A stretch of DNA of 55,190 nt from Deinococcus alpinitundrae (GCF_009982895.1 NZ_WXZL01000025.1:1-55190), one strand, 5' to 3'; shown: positions 39,818-51,804, counted from the first letter of the stretch. The notes: generated by a model from the sequence alone, not told the origin. Program-made: numbers and translations.

Positions 39818-41028
39818 GCTCGGGGTCCCGGTTGCCTCCTGCGCAGCCCCCAGCCCAGCAGCCCGCCCAGCATCAGGCCCCACAACGCGCTCCCCAGTCC
39901 CCACCAGCTCAGCCCCGAGGCGGTGACGAACACCGTGACGGCGGCGGCCTCACGCCACTGCTCGTCGCTGAGTGCCGACACCAGGCTGCTGGTGGCCGTG
40001 CCGAGCAGGGCCAGCCCGGCGAGCGCGGCGATGAAGGCGGGTGGCACGGCTCCCACCGCGCCCGCCACCCAGCCCGCGAAGATGCCCAGCAGCAGGTAAA
40101 AGAAAGCGCTCGACAGGCCCGCCACGTAGCGCCGGGCCGGGTCGGGGTGGCTTTCCTCGCCCGCGCCGATGGCCGCCGTGATGGCCGCCAGGTTGGTGGT
40201 GTGCGCTCCGAACGGAGCCGACAGCAGTGAGGCCAGTCCGGTGACCCAGATCAGCGGCGTGGTCGGCACCCGCGCGTAGCCGCAGGTGCGCAGCACCGCC
40301 ACGCCCGGCAAATTCTGCGAGGCCAGCGTCAGCAGTGTCATCGGCAGGGCCAGGGCCAGCAGCGCGCCCAATGTGAAGTGGGGCCGTGTCAATGTCAGCG
40401 TGCCGAACACGCCCGCACCGCCCACTGCGCCGATCTGGCCGCTCAGCAATGCGGCGATCACCCCCGCCGCCAGCGCCAGCGGCACCGCGTAGCGCGGCAG
40501 GAGGGCACGGCCCAGCAGAAACGCGCCCGTCATCGCGCCGACGATCAGCGGCGAGGTGGGCAGGGCTTTGAAGGCCCCCAGTACGAAGGGAATCAGCACG
40601 CCCGCCAGCAGCCCCGCCGCCAGCGGCCCCGGAATCCTGGCCGTGACCCGCTCGAAAGCCCCGCTGAGGCCCAGTGCCGTGATGAGAGCGGCGCTGATCA
40701 GATACGCGCCGATCATCTCCGGCAGGGTCAGGTGGCTGGCCTGGGTGGCGACCAGAGCCAGGCCCGGCGTTGTCCAGGCGGTCAGAATGGGTGCGCGGTA
40801 ACGCCAGCTCAGAAGCGACCCGCTGACGGCGATGCTGATGTAGACGCTGAATATCCAGCTGCTCGTCTGCGCGGGGGTCAGGTGCGCGGTCTGCGCGGCG
40901 GCGATGACCAGCCCGATGCTGCTCGACGCGCCCACCAGCACGGCGATGAAGCCCGCCAGTACCGCCGAGAAGGAGAGGTCGCGGCGGAATTCACCGAGGG
41001 TGGGGGCGCTCAGGTTCAGTTCCGTCAT
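39814..41028 (-). CDS. BenE-family transporter (first copy)
   Basis: A 404-aa paralogue of the following gene with the same landmarks (WRYRAPILTAWTTPG, PMTLLTLASQNLPGVAVL, SAPFGAHTTNLAAITAAI). The two copies are clearly diverged but align along their full length. ATG overlaps the phzF-like stop (ATGA). The tandem arrangement suggests two related substrates or a heteromeric carrier (inference). Confidence 0.87.
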   Translation of the reverse strand: MTELNLSAPTLGEFRRDLSFSAVLAGFIAVLVGASSSIGLVIAAAQTAHLTPAQTSSWIFSVYISIAVSGSLLSWRYRAPILTAWTTPGLALVATQASHLTLPEMIGAYLISAALITALGLSGAFERVTARIPGPLAAGLLAGVLIPFVLGAFKALPTSPLIVGAMTGAFLLGRALLPRYAVPLALAAGVIAALLSGQIGAVGGAGVFGTLTLTRPHFTLGALLALALPMTLLTLASQNLPGVAVLRTCGYARVPTTPLIWVTGLASLLSAPFGAHTTNLAAITAAIGAGEESHPDPARRYVAGLSSAFFYLLLGIFAGWVAGAVGAVPPAFIAALAGLALLGTATSSLVSALSDEQWREAAAVTVFVTASGLSWWGLGSALWGLMLGGLLGWGLRRRQPGPRA

Positions 41029-41834
41029 TCATTCGACCTGCGGGCCGCGCCGCCCACCCACACGCCGCTTGCGCCGCCGGGCTGCGGGGCGTACTGGGCG
41101 CTGAGCTGCGAGGGCGCACCCGGCATCAGCTGGAGGCCGCGTACCAGCGGCTCATTCTCCGGCAGCGCTCCGCGCACGCTCAACGTACCCACCAGGCAAG
41201 CGAACATGTTGCTGCTGGCGGCGTCCTCACCGAAGCCCCTCAGCGGCCCGAAGGCTCGGAACGCCACGTCGGCCCGCCCGGCATCCAGCGTGCAGAGGAT
41301 CAGCCCGGTCGTGTCGGTCGCGTGGCCGAGCTGTCTGATGCGGTCGAAATCAGGCTGAAAGCGGGTCAGGTCGTCCAGAGTCGGCACGGTGACGACCAGA
41401 TTTGGGCGGCCCGCCGAGGCGATCTGAAGGTGGTTCGCTTGAATGCCCAGCGGGCCGAGGTCGGCTTCCGGCCCGCCCGTCACGGCTACGTCGCCCTGTC
41501 TCAGTAGCCACTCGCCGCCGCAGAGCTGGGCCGGGTATTCCTGGCCACCCATCCAGACGCTCGACACGTCGGCAATCTGCCCTTCGACTTGGAGGTGGCT
41601 CAGGACCGCCAGTGCCGCGCTGTCGGAGTCGCCCTTGTCGCGGTCGGGTGTGAAGACCCGCAGGTGAGCGCCGGTATCGTCGAGCTTTTCAAGAAACACC
41701 GAAAGGGGCGTGCCCGCGCGGGCAGCGTGGGCCTGCAAGTCGCCCTCGGCGCTCGCAAACACCGAAACGAGTTTGCCGCCCTCGGTGCGCGGCGCAGCGT
41801 AGACGCGGTAGGAAAGGGGAGAGAGGCCAGTCAT
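41025..41834 (-). CDS. PhzF-family isomerase-like protein
   Basis: A 269-aa protein of the PhzF (phenazine biosynthesis-like) fold, two similar halves: N-terminal YRVYAAP and LVSVFASAEGDL, RVFTPDRDKGDSDSAALAVLSHL, and in the second half RAFGPLRGFGEDAASSNMFACLVG, corresponding to the FTPxxGExPATGSA pattern. The catalytic Glu is not in its usual place near the start, so the reaction is unknown. The ATG overlaps the stop of the upstream DUF1990 remnant. First intact gene of the phzF-BenE-BenE operon. Confidence 0.8.
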   Translation of the reverse strand: MTGLSPLSYRVYAAPRTEGGKLVSVFASAEGDLQAHAARAGTPLSVFLEKLDDTGAHLRVFTPDRDKGDSDSAALAVLSHLQVEGQIADVSSVWMGGQEYPAQLCGGEWLLRQGDVAVTGGPEADLGPLGIQANHLQIASAGRPNLVVTVPTLDDLTRFQPDFDRIRQLGHATDTTGLILCTLDAGRADVAFRAFGPLRGFGEDAASSNMFACLVGTLSVRGALPENEPLVRGLQLMPGAPSQLSAQYAPQPGGASGVWVGGAARRSNE

Positions 41835-42325
41835 CTGGCAAGTATTGTGCCAGTTGCCGCCCGCCACATGGCCCGGATGTCCTGTCGGGTACTCAGGGGG
41901 TGCAGCCACGTTTCAAGAGGCCGAGTGCGTTTGTAGGACAGGTTGGATGGCTGACCCACGGCCCGCAGTTCAAGGGTGACGCGCTCGTTTTCATGCCACT
42001 CCACCAAAAACAGGTTCTCGCCGTGTTAGGGATGACCGAGCAGTGAGGCGTAAGTAGAGCCGGAGAGCCTCGGTTCACGGATCACCTGCACCATTCGGCA
42101 GCCAACGCAACACGATCAGCACAGTCTCCATGCATCTGGCGGCGAGTCGGCTGGAAAGAGCCGCAGCCCGTGTGACTGATGGGTGGCGAAGTCACGCAGC
42201 GCCAAGCGGGCCCGCTTGAAGGTCGCCTGTCCAGTGTCGAGCAGGGTGGTGTGCCGCGTTAAGCGGGCCTGGGTGTAGGTCAGTGGTTTGCGCTGGAGGT
42301 GCTGTACAACGCTCTTGAGTGCCAT
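41831..42325 (-). pseudogene. DUF1990 family protein, decayed
   Basis: Pieces of one DUF1990-type protein can be followed through three frames. The N-terminal part (from 42325) reads RKPLTYTQARL and FKRARLALRDF before a TGA at 42118; a short stretch (TVLIVLRWLPN) continues in another frame; then CRMVQVIREPRL, STYASLLGHP, a TAA at 42028-42026 and GENLFLVEWHENERVTLEL to the end, where the TGA overlaps the phzF start. At least one nonsense codon and two frameshifts are needed, so it is a pseudogene unless the sequence has errors. Confidence 0.65.
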
Positions 42326-42412
42326 GTCGGTGGCGCGGCTCAGCTGCGTTTCAGAGCGAGGCCTGCCGGTCTATCAATTCTCGAAGCTGAAACCCGTGGC
42401 GAATCGGGTGCA

Positions 42413-42879
42413 TCACCGCATGTCGAGCATGGCATCGACCCAGTACGGCATGCCCGCGAAATAAAGTTCCTCGGCGGGTTCCATCTGCTCGTCCGTTACG
42501 TCGGTCAGCGGCCAGCGCTCCAGAAGGTGTTCGAGGTAGGCATCGACTTGCCCCGCCAGCTCGTCGACATTCGGCACCGGGTAGATCTGTGGGCGGGCCG
42601 CCCAAGGTGCTCACAGATGCGGAACATGTAGATTCTGGCCGAGCGCAGAATATGGTGAAGGAGGGCGTCCAGCGAGCGGTAATCCTCGCTCTGGGTGGTT
42701 GGGAGCTGGAGATCGGCGGCCTTGCTCTGGGTGGTTGGGAGCTGGAGATCGGCGGCCTTCGCCTGCTTCCAGAGTTCCATGCATTGCCGCAGATGCCCGT
42801 TGTGCAGCAGCACCAGGGCCCTCGCCGCACGCGAGCTATAGTCACTCAGCTCACCTGGTCTGTCAGCTGTCATCTCCAA
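42413..42879 (-). pseudogene. DinB-like protein with frameshift and 36-bp duplication
   Basis: The first frame (from 42873/42879) encodes LHNGHLRQCMELWKQA, a twice-repeated KAADLQLPTTQS and SLDALLHHILRSARIYMFRICEHLG, an N-terminal DinB-like four-helix pattern with metal-type His residues. From about 42595 the coding signal moves to another frame (QIYPVPNVDELAGQ, YLEHLLERWPLTDV, EELYFAGMPYWVDAML), ending at 42413. One frameshift joins both parts to about 155 aa. Whether it is a real mutation or a sequencing error cannot be told. Confidence 0.6.
42688..42759. repeat. 36-bp perfect tandem duplication
   Basis: Two identical 36-bp units, 42688-42723 and 42724-42759, inside the DinB-like gene. In frame they duplicate 12 residues (KAADLQLPTTQS). 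The identity of the two units points to a recent event. Confidence 0.9.
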
Positions 42880-42907
42880 ACCAGCGTACCCCGAACCTCA
42901 CGACCAC

Positions 42908-44110
<1,203 letters not shown>

Positions 44111-44113
44111 TCA

Positions 44114-44143
44114 AGTCTAGCGCCAAAATCTGGCGAATGTCAA
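44114..44143 (-). promoter_or_regulatory. Homocitrate synthase promoter with inverted repeat in the spacer
   Basis: Minus-strand TTGACA (44143-44138), 18-nt spacer, TAGACT (44119-44114), then 6 nt to the ATG. The spacer contains CGCCAGATTTTGGCG, a 5-bp inverted repeat placed for repressor binding. A second inverted repeat GGCCAGA-5-TCTGGCC lies at 44182-44200 between the divergent genes. Confidence 0.75.
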
Positions 44144-44250
44144 TGAAAATGCCATATAAACTTATCATTTGAAATGTATTGGGCCAGATATGGTCTGGCC
44201 TTGAGTCTGCGCTCACGCATGTGGCTGGCTGCGGCGCTACAACACCCTCT

Positions 44251-45237
44251 ATGACCAACCCAAAACCAACCATGCATCAGCGTCCGCTGGGGAGCACTGG
44301 CCTGCACGTCACCGAGATTGGCTACGGCGCGTGGGGCATCAGCGGCAAGCAGTGGATCGGTGCCGACGACAGCGAGAGCACCCGAGCCCTGGAGCGCTAC
44401 ATCGCCCTCGGCGGCAATTTCATCGACACGGCCCTGGCTTACGGGGAAGGCCACTCCGAGAAATTGGTCGGCGAGGTGGCCCGCCGCAATCCCGGTACGC
44501 TGATCGCCACCAAAATTCCGCCCAAGAACGGTAAATGGCCTGCCCAACCCGGCAGCCACGCCGACGACGCCTTTCCCGCCGATTACATCGTATCCAGCAC
44601 CGAGACCAGTTTGCGCAACCTGGGCATGGAGAGTGTGGATGTGCAGCAGTTTCACGTCTGGAACGACTCCTGGCTGGGTGAGGGGAGCTGGCGCGAGGGC
44701 GTTGAGCAGCTTAAGAAGGGCGGGCAGGTCAAGCACTTCGGCATCTCCATCAACGACCACCAGCCGGAAAACGCCATCAAGGCCATTGAGGAGGGCTGGG
44801 TGGAAACGGTGCAGGTCATCTACAACGTCTTCGACCAGACGCCCGCCGACCGCCTGCTAGATGTGTGTCAGCAGCACGGCGTCGGCGTGATCGTGCGTGT
44901 GGCGCTCGACGAGGGGTCGCTCAGTGACAACGTGACGCCCGAGACCCAGTTTCCCGAGAGCGATTTCCGCAACCACTACTTCAGGGGCGAGCGCAAATCA
45001 GAGTTGCAACCGCACCTGCGGGCCATCGAGCAGGCGCTGGGGATCGGCACGGCCCAGATTCCTGAAAAGGCCTTGCGCTTTGTGCTGAGCCACCCGGCTG
45101 TCAGCACCGTGATCGTGGGCATGCGATCGGTGAAAAACGTCGAGCGCAACGCGGCGCTCGCCGACGGCCAGGGGCTGCCGCAAAGTCAGCTGGAGAAGCT
45201 ACGCGGCCAGCGCTGGGACAAGAACTGGTACAGCTAA
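44251..45237 (+). CDS. Aldo/keto reductase
   Basis: A 328-aa NADPH-type aldo/keto reductase (TIM barrel). Seen: catalytic Asp-Tyr in [14 protein letters not shown], Lys in IATKIPPKN, His in VQQFHVWND, cofactor-site segments [11 protein letters not shown] and AIEQALGIG near the C-terminus. Start ATG 44251 has TACAAC 7 nt upstream (one base off the TANNNT box); the ATG 7 codons later is possible. A rho-independent terminator follows. Confidence 0.9.
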   Translation: MTNPKPTMHQRPLGSTGLHVTEIGYGAWGISGKQWIGADDSESTRALERYIALGGNFIDTALAYGEGHSEKLVGEVARRNPGTLIATKIPPKNGKWPAQPGSHADDAFPADYIVSSTETSLRNLGMESVDVQQFHVWNDSWLGEGSWREGVEQLKKGGQVKHFGISINDHQPENAIKAIEEGWVETVQVIYNVFDQTPADRLLDVCQQHGVGVIVRVALDEGSLSDNVTPETQFPESDFRNHYFRGERKSELQPHLRAIEQALGIGTAQIPEKALRFVLSHPAVSTVIVGMRSVKNVERNAALADGQGLPQSQLEKLRGQRWDKNWYS

Positions 45238-45264
45238 AAGCCGTGAGGCAGGCTGCGATTTGAG

Positions 45265-45307
45265 GAAGGCCGGGCGGTGATTCCACGCTGCCCGGCCTTC
45301 TTCTTTG
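45265..45307 (+). terminator. Rho-independent terminator of the aldo/keto reductase gene
   Basis: Perfect 11-bp stem GAAGGCCGGGC (45265-45275) and GCCCGGCCTTC (45290-45300) followed by TTCTTTG. It lies 28 nt after the stop codon. Confidence 0.85.
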
Positions 45308-45339
45308 CCTGGAATTCCTTGCTGACAAGCCGCGTTCCG

Positions 45340-47097
<1,758 letters not shown>

Positions 47098-47166
47098 GCG
47101 TTCAGTGTAGCCGACGAAAGCGCTTAGATGGCTAAATAAAACTGATTGCCGCTCATTCGTCCTGCT

Positions 47167-48129
47167 TCAGGCGTCCACCACCGCACGCTCGGTGTCGTGT
47201 AGTCTCTCCACGTCCACGTAGAGTTCGCCGCGTGGAGTGCGGCGGTAAAGATCGGCAAAGCGCTCGTTCCAGCGCAGCTCATGCGGCTTATAGCTGCTGC
47301 GGGCGTGGATGGTCTGCTGCACTGCCTCGTCGGTGGCGTTGAAGATCACCATGATCTCGGCGTCGGCTTCGAGCAGTTGCTCGAGGCTGACCTGCCAATA
47401 CGGACTGCCTGGCGTGATCGGATGCACGATGGTCCAGGCCAGCGGCAAGAGGGTCACCTGCGAGCGCTCCAGCGCCAGCGCCGTGAAGCGCCGCACCCGC
47501 CGTCCGTCGGGCATGACCTCGAACTGGGTATGCACCGCCTCGACGCGGGCGTTCATCAGCTGGCTGCGCCGTCCGTTGACCAGCCGGAACATCAGCCCGG
47601 CTCCGCCCCCGAACGGCGCGATCACCGCGTGGTGGCTGAACAGGATGCGGCTTTGCGGCCTGGAAAACCGGGCAAACAGTACCCCGGTCGCCAGCGCCAC
47701 GCCCAGCAAGCTGATAAACGCTTCGGCGGTGACCACCAGATTGGCCGCCTCGGTCAGCGGGTAGACGTGGCCGTAGCCGATGGTGCCGAAGGTCTGCACG
47801 CTGAAAAAAAAGCAGGCCAGGTAGTGCGGCATGCCGCTGAGCGGCTCCTCGCTGAGGGCACCCTTGCCGAGCCAGAAATACGCCAGGCCGAACAGCGCGT
47901 TGAGCGCCAGATACAGGCCGCCCATCGCCAGAAAAAAGACGCTCCACGGCGCAGTGAGCAGACTGCCGTACACGCTGACCGATTGCCAGCCCATGCCCTG
48001 GCGCTGCACGTTGAATGAGCCGTCCTTGTTGAGGAATCGCTCGCCCGACTGCTCGGCTAGGATGCGGCCCAGCCCCAGGTCGTGCGGCGGAGCGGGTGAA
48101 GCTGGGGCATCGGAACCGGGCTGGGTCAT
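47167..48129 (-). CDS. Inward-rectifier-type (KirBac) potassium channel
   Basis: A 320-aa K+ channel of the Kir family. Residues about 55-77 form the slide helix and first span, the pore loop has the selectivity filter TIGYG (near 119) inside FSVQTFGTIGYGHVYP, a second span follows (near 130-155), and the C-terminal half is the Kir cytoplasmic beta domain (LMFRLVNGRRSQLMNARVEA). A TAGACT box (48145-48140) lies 10 nt before the ATG. Confidence 0.9.
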   Translation of the reverse strand: MTQPGSDAPASPAPPHDLGLGRILAEQSGERFLNKDGSFNVQRQGMGWQSVSVYGSLLTAPWSVFFLAMGGLYLALNALFGLAYFWLGKGALSEEPLSGMPHYLACFFFSVQTFGTIGYGHVYPLTEAANLVVTAEAFISLLGVALATGVLFARFSRPQSRILFSHHAVIAPFGGGAGLMFRLVNGRRSQLMNARVEAVHTQFEVMPDGRRVRRFTALALERSQVTLLPLAWTIVHPITPGSPYWQVSLEQLLEADAEIMVIFNATDEAVQQTIHARSSYKPHELRWNERFADLYRRTPRGELYVDVERLHDTERAVVDA

Positions 48130-48142
48130 CTCAAGCGGAAGT

Positions 48143-48772
48143 CTAGAGCAAGGTGGGTGCTCCGCTCTCCACTGCCCGCAGCCATTCGCGCGCGATCAGC
48201 AGGTGGCCCGGCCCGCTGGGATGCACCCGGTCCGGAGCCCAGCACTCAGGCGAGCTGGCGTCCATCGCCTCGTCGAAGGCGGGTTGCAGCTCGACCAGCG
48301 TGGCCCCGAACTCGTGGGCCAGCTCGGCCACGATGTGCGCGCGGGCTTCGACCTCGCGGCGCATCGCTTCCTGGCGGTCCGGTTCCACCAGAAACGGCGT
48401 GACGAGCACCAGGCGGCAGTCCAGGGCACTGGCCTCACCGAGCAGGCCGCGCAGGGTGGCCCGGTACTCGTCGGCATTCACCGCCCGGTCCGGTGCGCCG
48501 TCGAAGCTGCGCCACACGTCATTCACGCCGATCTTGACGCTGAGTAGGTCGGGCTTGAGGGCCGTCACGTCAGTCTGCCAGCGCTGGCGCAACTCGCGCA
48601 CGGTGTCGCCGCTGACGCCCCGGTTGAGAATGTCGGTGGTGCAGGCCGGGTCACCCACCAGCAGTTGCTCACGGATGCGCGAGACGTAGCCGTCGCCGTA
48701 GCCTTCCGGGTCTTCTCGCCGCCCGGTGTCGGTGATGCTGTCGCCTATAAAGACCCAGCGCTCGGTCCCCAT
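48143..48772 (-). CDS. SGNH/GDSL hydrolase
   Basis: A 209-aa cytoplasmic esterase-type protein. Block I is FIGDSITD with Ser near residue 12, block II Gly in NRGVSGDTV, block III IGVNDVWRS, and block V WAPDRVHPSGPGHL with the Asp-His pair. It resembles small lipase/acylhydrolase proteins used for sugar deacetylation. The ATG shares one base with the upstream stop (TGATG). Confidence 0.87.
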   Translation of the reverse strand: MGTERWVFIGDSITDTGRREDPEGYGDGYVSRIREQLLVGDPACTTDILNRGVSGDTVRELRQRWQTDVTALKPDLLSVKIGVNDVWRSFDGAPDRAVNADEYRATLRGLLGEASALDCRLVLVTPFLVEPDRQEAMRREVEARAHIVAELAHEFGATLVELQPAFDEAMDASSPECWAPDRVHPSGPGHLLIAREWLRAVESGAPTLL

Positions 48773-49551
48773 CAGTTTGCTGCGGCCATTTGCCCCGCCA
48801 CCTGCTTGAGTTGCCCGCTGGCCTCCTCGCTCACCACGCCGCCGTGATAGGTCACGATGGTCTGCACGTCCAGCCCGGCGAGCTTGTTCACCGACTCGCC
48901 TGCCGTCTTCATGTCGGCTGTTCCGGCGGGGAATGGCCCACTCAGTTGCCCGGCACTGGACGACAGGGCGTCTCCCGTAATCAGCGTCTGGTGGCGTTCG
49001 AGATACAGGCTGGCGTGCCCGAAGGTGTGTCCCGGCGTCGTGACAACCCGTACCCCCCCGGCCATCGGCAGCACCTCACCGTCTTTCAGGGCGCGGTCCA
49101 CCTTGAGTGTGACCGGCTTCATGCCGGACATCTGCTTGATCATTTCCTTGCGCGCTTGCGGCACGTTGGGATCGGCCAGCAACTGATCGGCCTGCTGCGG
49201 CGTGGGCATTTTCTGCGGCCACTCGCGGCCCTCAAGAAAGGGAATCTCGCGCTCCGGTGCCCAGACCTGTGCGCCGCTGGCTTCCACCACGGCAGGCACG
49301 CTGCCGATGTGGTCGAGGTCGTGGTGCGTGATGATGACCCGTTTGATGTCGCTGAGCTTCAGCCCCTGCTCGGAGAGCAGAGCGCCGATGGCGTCGGCCA
49401 TGCCGGGGAGGCCCGCGTCCACCAGCGTCAACCCCATAGCTTCGTCCACAATCACGACCGGATGAATCAGCGTCGGGCCGCCCATCAAGTTGGCGGAGAG
49501 TTCCAGCACCAGCAGATCGTCGTTTACTTTCACGCGGGCAGCATCGGCCAA
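48772..49551 (-). CDS. MBL-fold metallohydrolase
   Basis: A 259-aa zinc beta-lactamase-fold protein: Asp in VDAGLPG, the metal motif THHDLDHIGS (HxHxDH with the first His replaced by the neighbouring pattern H-H-D-L-D-H), GHTFGHASLYLE with the third-motif His, and GDALSS with the metal Asp. The family covers glyoxalase II, lactonases and nucleases, so the substrate is open. TTG 49551 or GTG 49533 could be the start; neither has a clear Shine-Dalgarno. Confidence 0.85.
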   Translation of the reverse strand: MADAARVKVNDDLLVLELSANLMGGPTLIHPVVIVDEAMGLTLVDAGLPGMADAIGALLSEQGLKLSDIKRVIITHHDLDHIGSVPAVVEASGAQVWAPEREIPFLEGREWPQKMPTPQQADQLLADPNVPQARKEMIKQMSGMKPVTLKVDRALKDGEVLPMAGGVRVVTTPGHTFGHASLYLERHQTLITGDALSSSAGQLSGPFPAGTADMKTAGESVNKLAGLDVQTIVTYHGGVVSEEASGQLKQVAGQMAAAN

Positions 49552-50146
49552 ACAGGGGCAGGGGAGAAGTAACAGAATTTACTTTCTGACATGTTCACCG
49601 CCGAAGTCGCTGGGCTTCTTGGTTTGGTGGGTCTTTATCAACCTGGGCTGCATTTCCATGACTCTCCACGAATGTTTGGAGGGTTTGTCCTGCTGCGGGG
49701 GGTTATAACTCTCCCGTTTTGGCACACCTGCCCTAAAAAGTCCGAGTTCTGGAATAGTGTTGATTGCGCTGGTGTCTCTATCTCTATCGCTGCTACATTT
49801 GCAGGCATATTCTCCTATCTTCAAGGCCTTCTTGACTATTTGCTGATGTCATGAACAGATTTGAGATGGGCAGATCGGATTTATGGCGACTGGTATCTTT
49901 TTAAACATTCTGAGGCGACGCACAGGAACAGCGAATCCTTGTCTCGACTATTCGGCGCCCTGGTGTGACAATGGAACATCGAACTGCAAGTGTTAGGGAA
50001 GGTGCCCGAAGCTGGGTTGCACAGAATGCTCTGCGCGCTGTACGCGGCATAGGTGACGCCGGCTCCCATTTTCCTGCCCGCCCCGAGAGGGCTAGCTGGA
50101 AGCGGAGGCGTGTTGCGGGGTGGGCAAACCCGCTAGACTTCCGGGC
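49552..50146. other. Lower-GC gap without a confident gene
   Basis: About 595 nt, visibly AT-richer between 49560 and 49960 than the neighbouring genes. Two overlapping open frames of 80-87 codons lie on opposite strands (49591-49854 plus, 49579-49824 minus), but neither has a recognised motif or a Shine-Dalgarno/-10 pair. The right end carries the murI promoter (TAGACT at 50134-50139). It may be a remnant of transferred DNA. Confidence 0.4.
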
Positions 50147-51037
50147 GTGAGCGCAGCGCAGCAGCAATACGCCTTGAGGGCGCGGCCCATCGGGGTCTTC
50201 GATTCGGGCATGGGTGGCCTGAGCGTGCTGGCCGAGTTGCGCCGGGCGCTGCCGGACGAGCACTTCGTGTACCTGGCCGACACCGCCCACGTGCCCTACG
50301 GTAGCCGCTCTGACGACGAGGTGCGCCACCTGACGGCGACTGGTCTGGTCTGGTTGCGGGACCACGGCTGCCGGGGAGCCGTCGTCGCCTGCAACACCGC
50401 CAGCGCCTTCAGCCTCGATTTTCTGCGGGCGCGTTTCGGCCCTGATTTTCCCATCGTGGGCCTGGTTCCGGCGCTCAAACCAGCGGTGGCGGCCACCCGC
50501 AGCGGCATAGTGGCTGTGCTCGCCACGCCAGTCACGCTGCGCGGCGAGAAGCTGGCCGAGGTGACCCGGCAGTTCGCGGTGCCCGCCGGGGCAAAAGTGC
50601 TACATCTGAGCCATCCCGAACTGGTGCCGCTGGTGGAAGCCGGTCAGGCCGACTCGGCGCGGATGCGGGCCGTGCTGCGCGAGGTACTGACGCCCGCCGC
50701 CGAGGCTGGGGCCGACCAGCTGGTCCTGGGCTGCACCCACTTTCCGTTTCTGGTGGACAGTATCCGGGCCGAGTTCGGCGACCAGTTCGCGCTGCTCGAT
50801 TCCGGAGCGGCGGTGGCGCGGCGCACGGTGCAGGTGTTGGGAACGGCCCAGGAGCCGCCGGGTGCCGAGACGTCCGGCGCTGAGGCAGGAACGGCCTTCT
50901 TCGTCACGGGTGACCCCGCGCAGGCCGCGCCCGTGATGGCGGCGCTGACGGGCCAGCCGGTGCGGGTCGAGCGGGCCGAATGCTCGTTTGCCGAACCCGC
51001 CGTGCCGCAGGCCACCCAGGTGAGGCAAGCCAGGTGA
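50147..51037 (+). CDS. murI: Glutamate racemase
   Basis: Makes D-glutamate for peptidoglycan. The 296-aa protein has PIGVFDSGMGGLSVL, the first catalytic Cys in ACNTASAF, GLVPALKPA, the second Cys in LGCTHFPFL, and an extra Ala/Gly/Pro-rich C-terminal stretch. GTG 50147 has TAGACT 7 nt upstream; the frame's earlier opening at 50120 has no signal. The TGA overlaps the rph GTG (GTGA). Confidence 0.95.
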   Translation: MSAAQQQYALRARPIGVFDSGMGGLSVLAELRRALPDEHFVYLADTAHVPYGSRSDDEVRHLTATGLVWLRDHGCRGAVVACNTASAFSLDFLRARFGPDFPIVGLVPALKPAVAATRSGIVAVLATPVTLRGEKLAEVTRQFAVPAGAKVLHLSHPELVPLVEAGQADSARMRAVLREVLTPAAEAGADQLVLGCTHFPFLVDSIRAEFGDQFALLDSGAAVARRTVQVLGTAQEPPGAETSGAEAGTAFFVTGDPAQAAPVMAALTGQPVRVERAECSFAEPAVPQATQVRQAR

Positions 51038-51735
51038 GGCAGGGCCGGGCTGCCCTCGACCCCCGCGTCCTCAAGGTCAGCCGGGGCGTCAATGCCTACG
51101 CCGAGGGCAGCGCGCTGGTGGAACTCGGCCAGACCAGGGTGATCGCCACTGTCAGTCTCGACCCGAAGGTGCCGCACCACATGCGCGGCAAGAAGGAAGG
51201 CTGGCTGATGGCCGAGTACCTGATGCTGCCGCGCGCCACCCAGGACCGCCAGAACCGCGAACGCAACATGCAAAATGGGCGGCGGCACGAAATTCAGCGG
51301 TTGCTGGGGCGCTCGTTTCGCTCGGTCGTCGATTTGAAGCCGTTCAGAAACCAGACACTGGTCATCGACTGCGACGTGTTGCAGGCCGACGGCGGCACCC
51401 GCATCACCAGCTTGCTGGCGGGATACACTGCCCTGTTCGACCTCGCGGACCGGCTGGTCAAGCGCGGCACGCTCAGCGAGTGGCCGCTGACGCACGAACT
51501 CGGCGCGGTCAGCGTCGGCTACGTGGACGGTGAATTGCTGGTCGATCTCGATTACAGCGAAGATGCGCGGGCCAGTGCTGACCTGAACGTGGTCGCCACC
51601 GCAGCGGGCCTGATTCTGGAAGCCCAGGGAGGTGCGGAGGAGGCCCCGATTGCCCCCGACGCCTACATGGCCCTCCTCAAAGCTGGCATCGAGGCGGCGG
51701 GCGAGCTGTCGCGGCGGCTGCACGCGCAGCTGTGA
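51034..51735 (+). CDS. rph: Ribonuclease PH
   Basis: Phosphorolytic 3'-5' exoribonuclease that trims tRNA 3' ends. The 233-aa protein has the RNase PH marks SRGVNAYAEGSALVELG, KVPHHMRG, WLMAEYLMLPRAT, LQADGGTRITS and DLDYSEDARASADLNVV. The GTG at 51034 is chosen by the GTGA overlap with murI and because the family N-terminus (RPDGR-like region) starts there. Together murI-rph-like pairings are common in bacteria. Confidence 0.94.
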   Translation: MRQGRAALDPRVLKVSRGVNAYAEGSALVELGQTRVIATVSLDPKVPHHMRGKKEGWLMAEYLMLPRATQDRQNRERNMQNGRRHEIQRLLGRSFRSVVDLKPFRNQTLVIDCDVLQADGGTRITSLLAGYTALFDLADRLVKRGTLSEWPLTHELGAVSVGYVDGELLVDLDYSEDARASADLNVVATAAGLILEAQGGAEEAPIAPDAYMALLKAGIEAAGELSRRLHAQL

Positions 51736-51804
51736 GAGGTTTTTCTAAAGCCTGCTTGCCCAAATCGCCACCATAACGGCCCATTCCGCCTTTAAGGTGC
51801 GCCC

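Noticed and set aside
49591..49854. 87-codon plus frame in the gap before murI
   Set aside because: No start signal, no motif, and an equally long frame on the other strand; coding cannot be supported.
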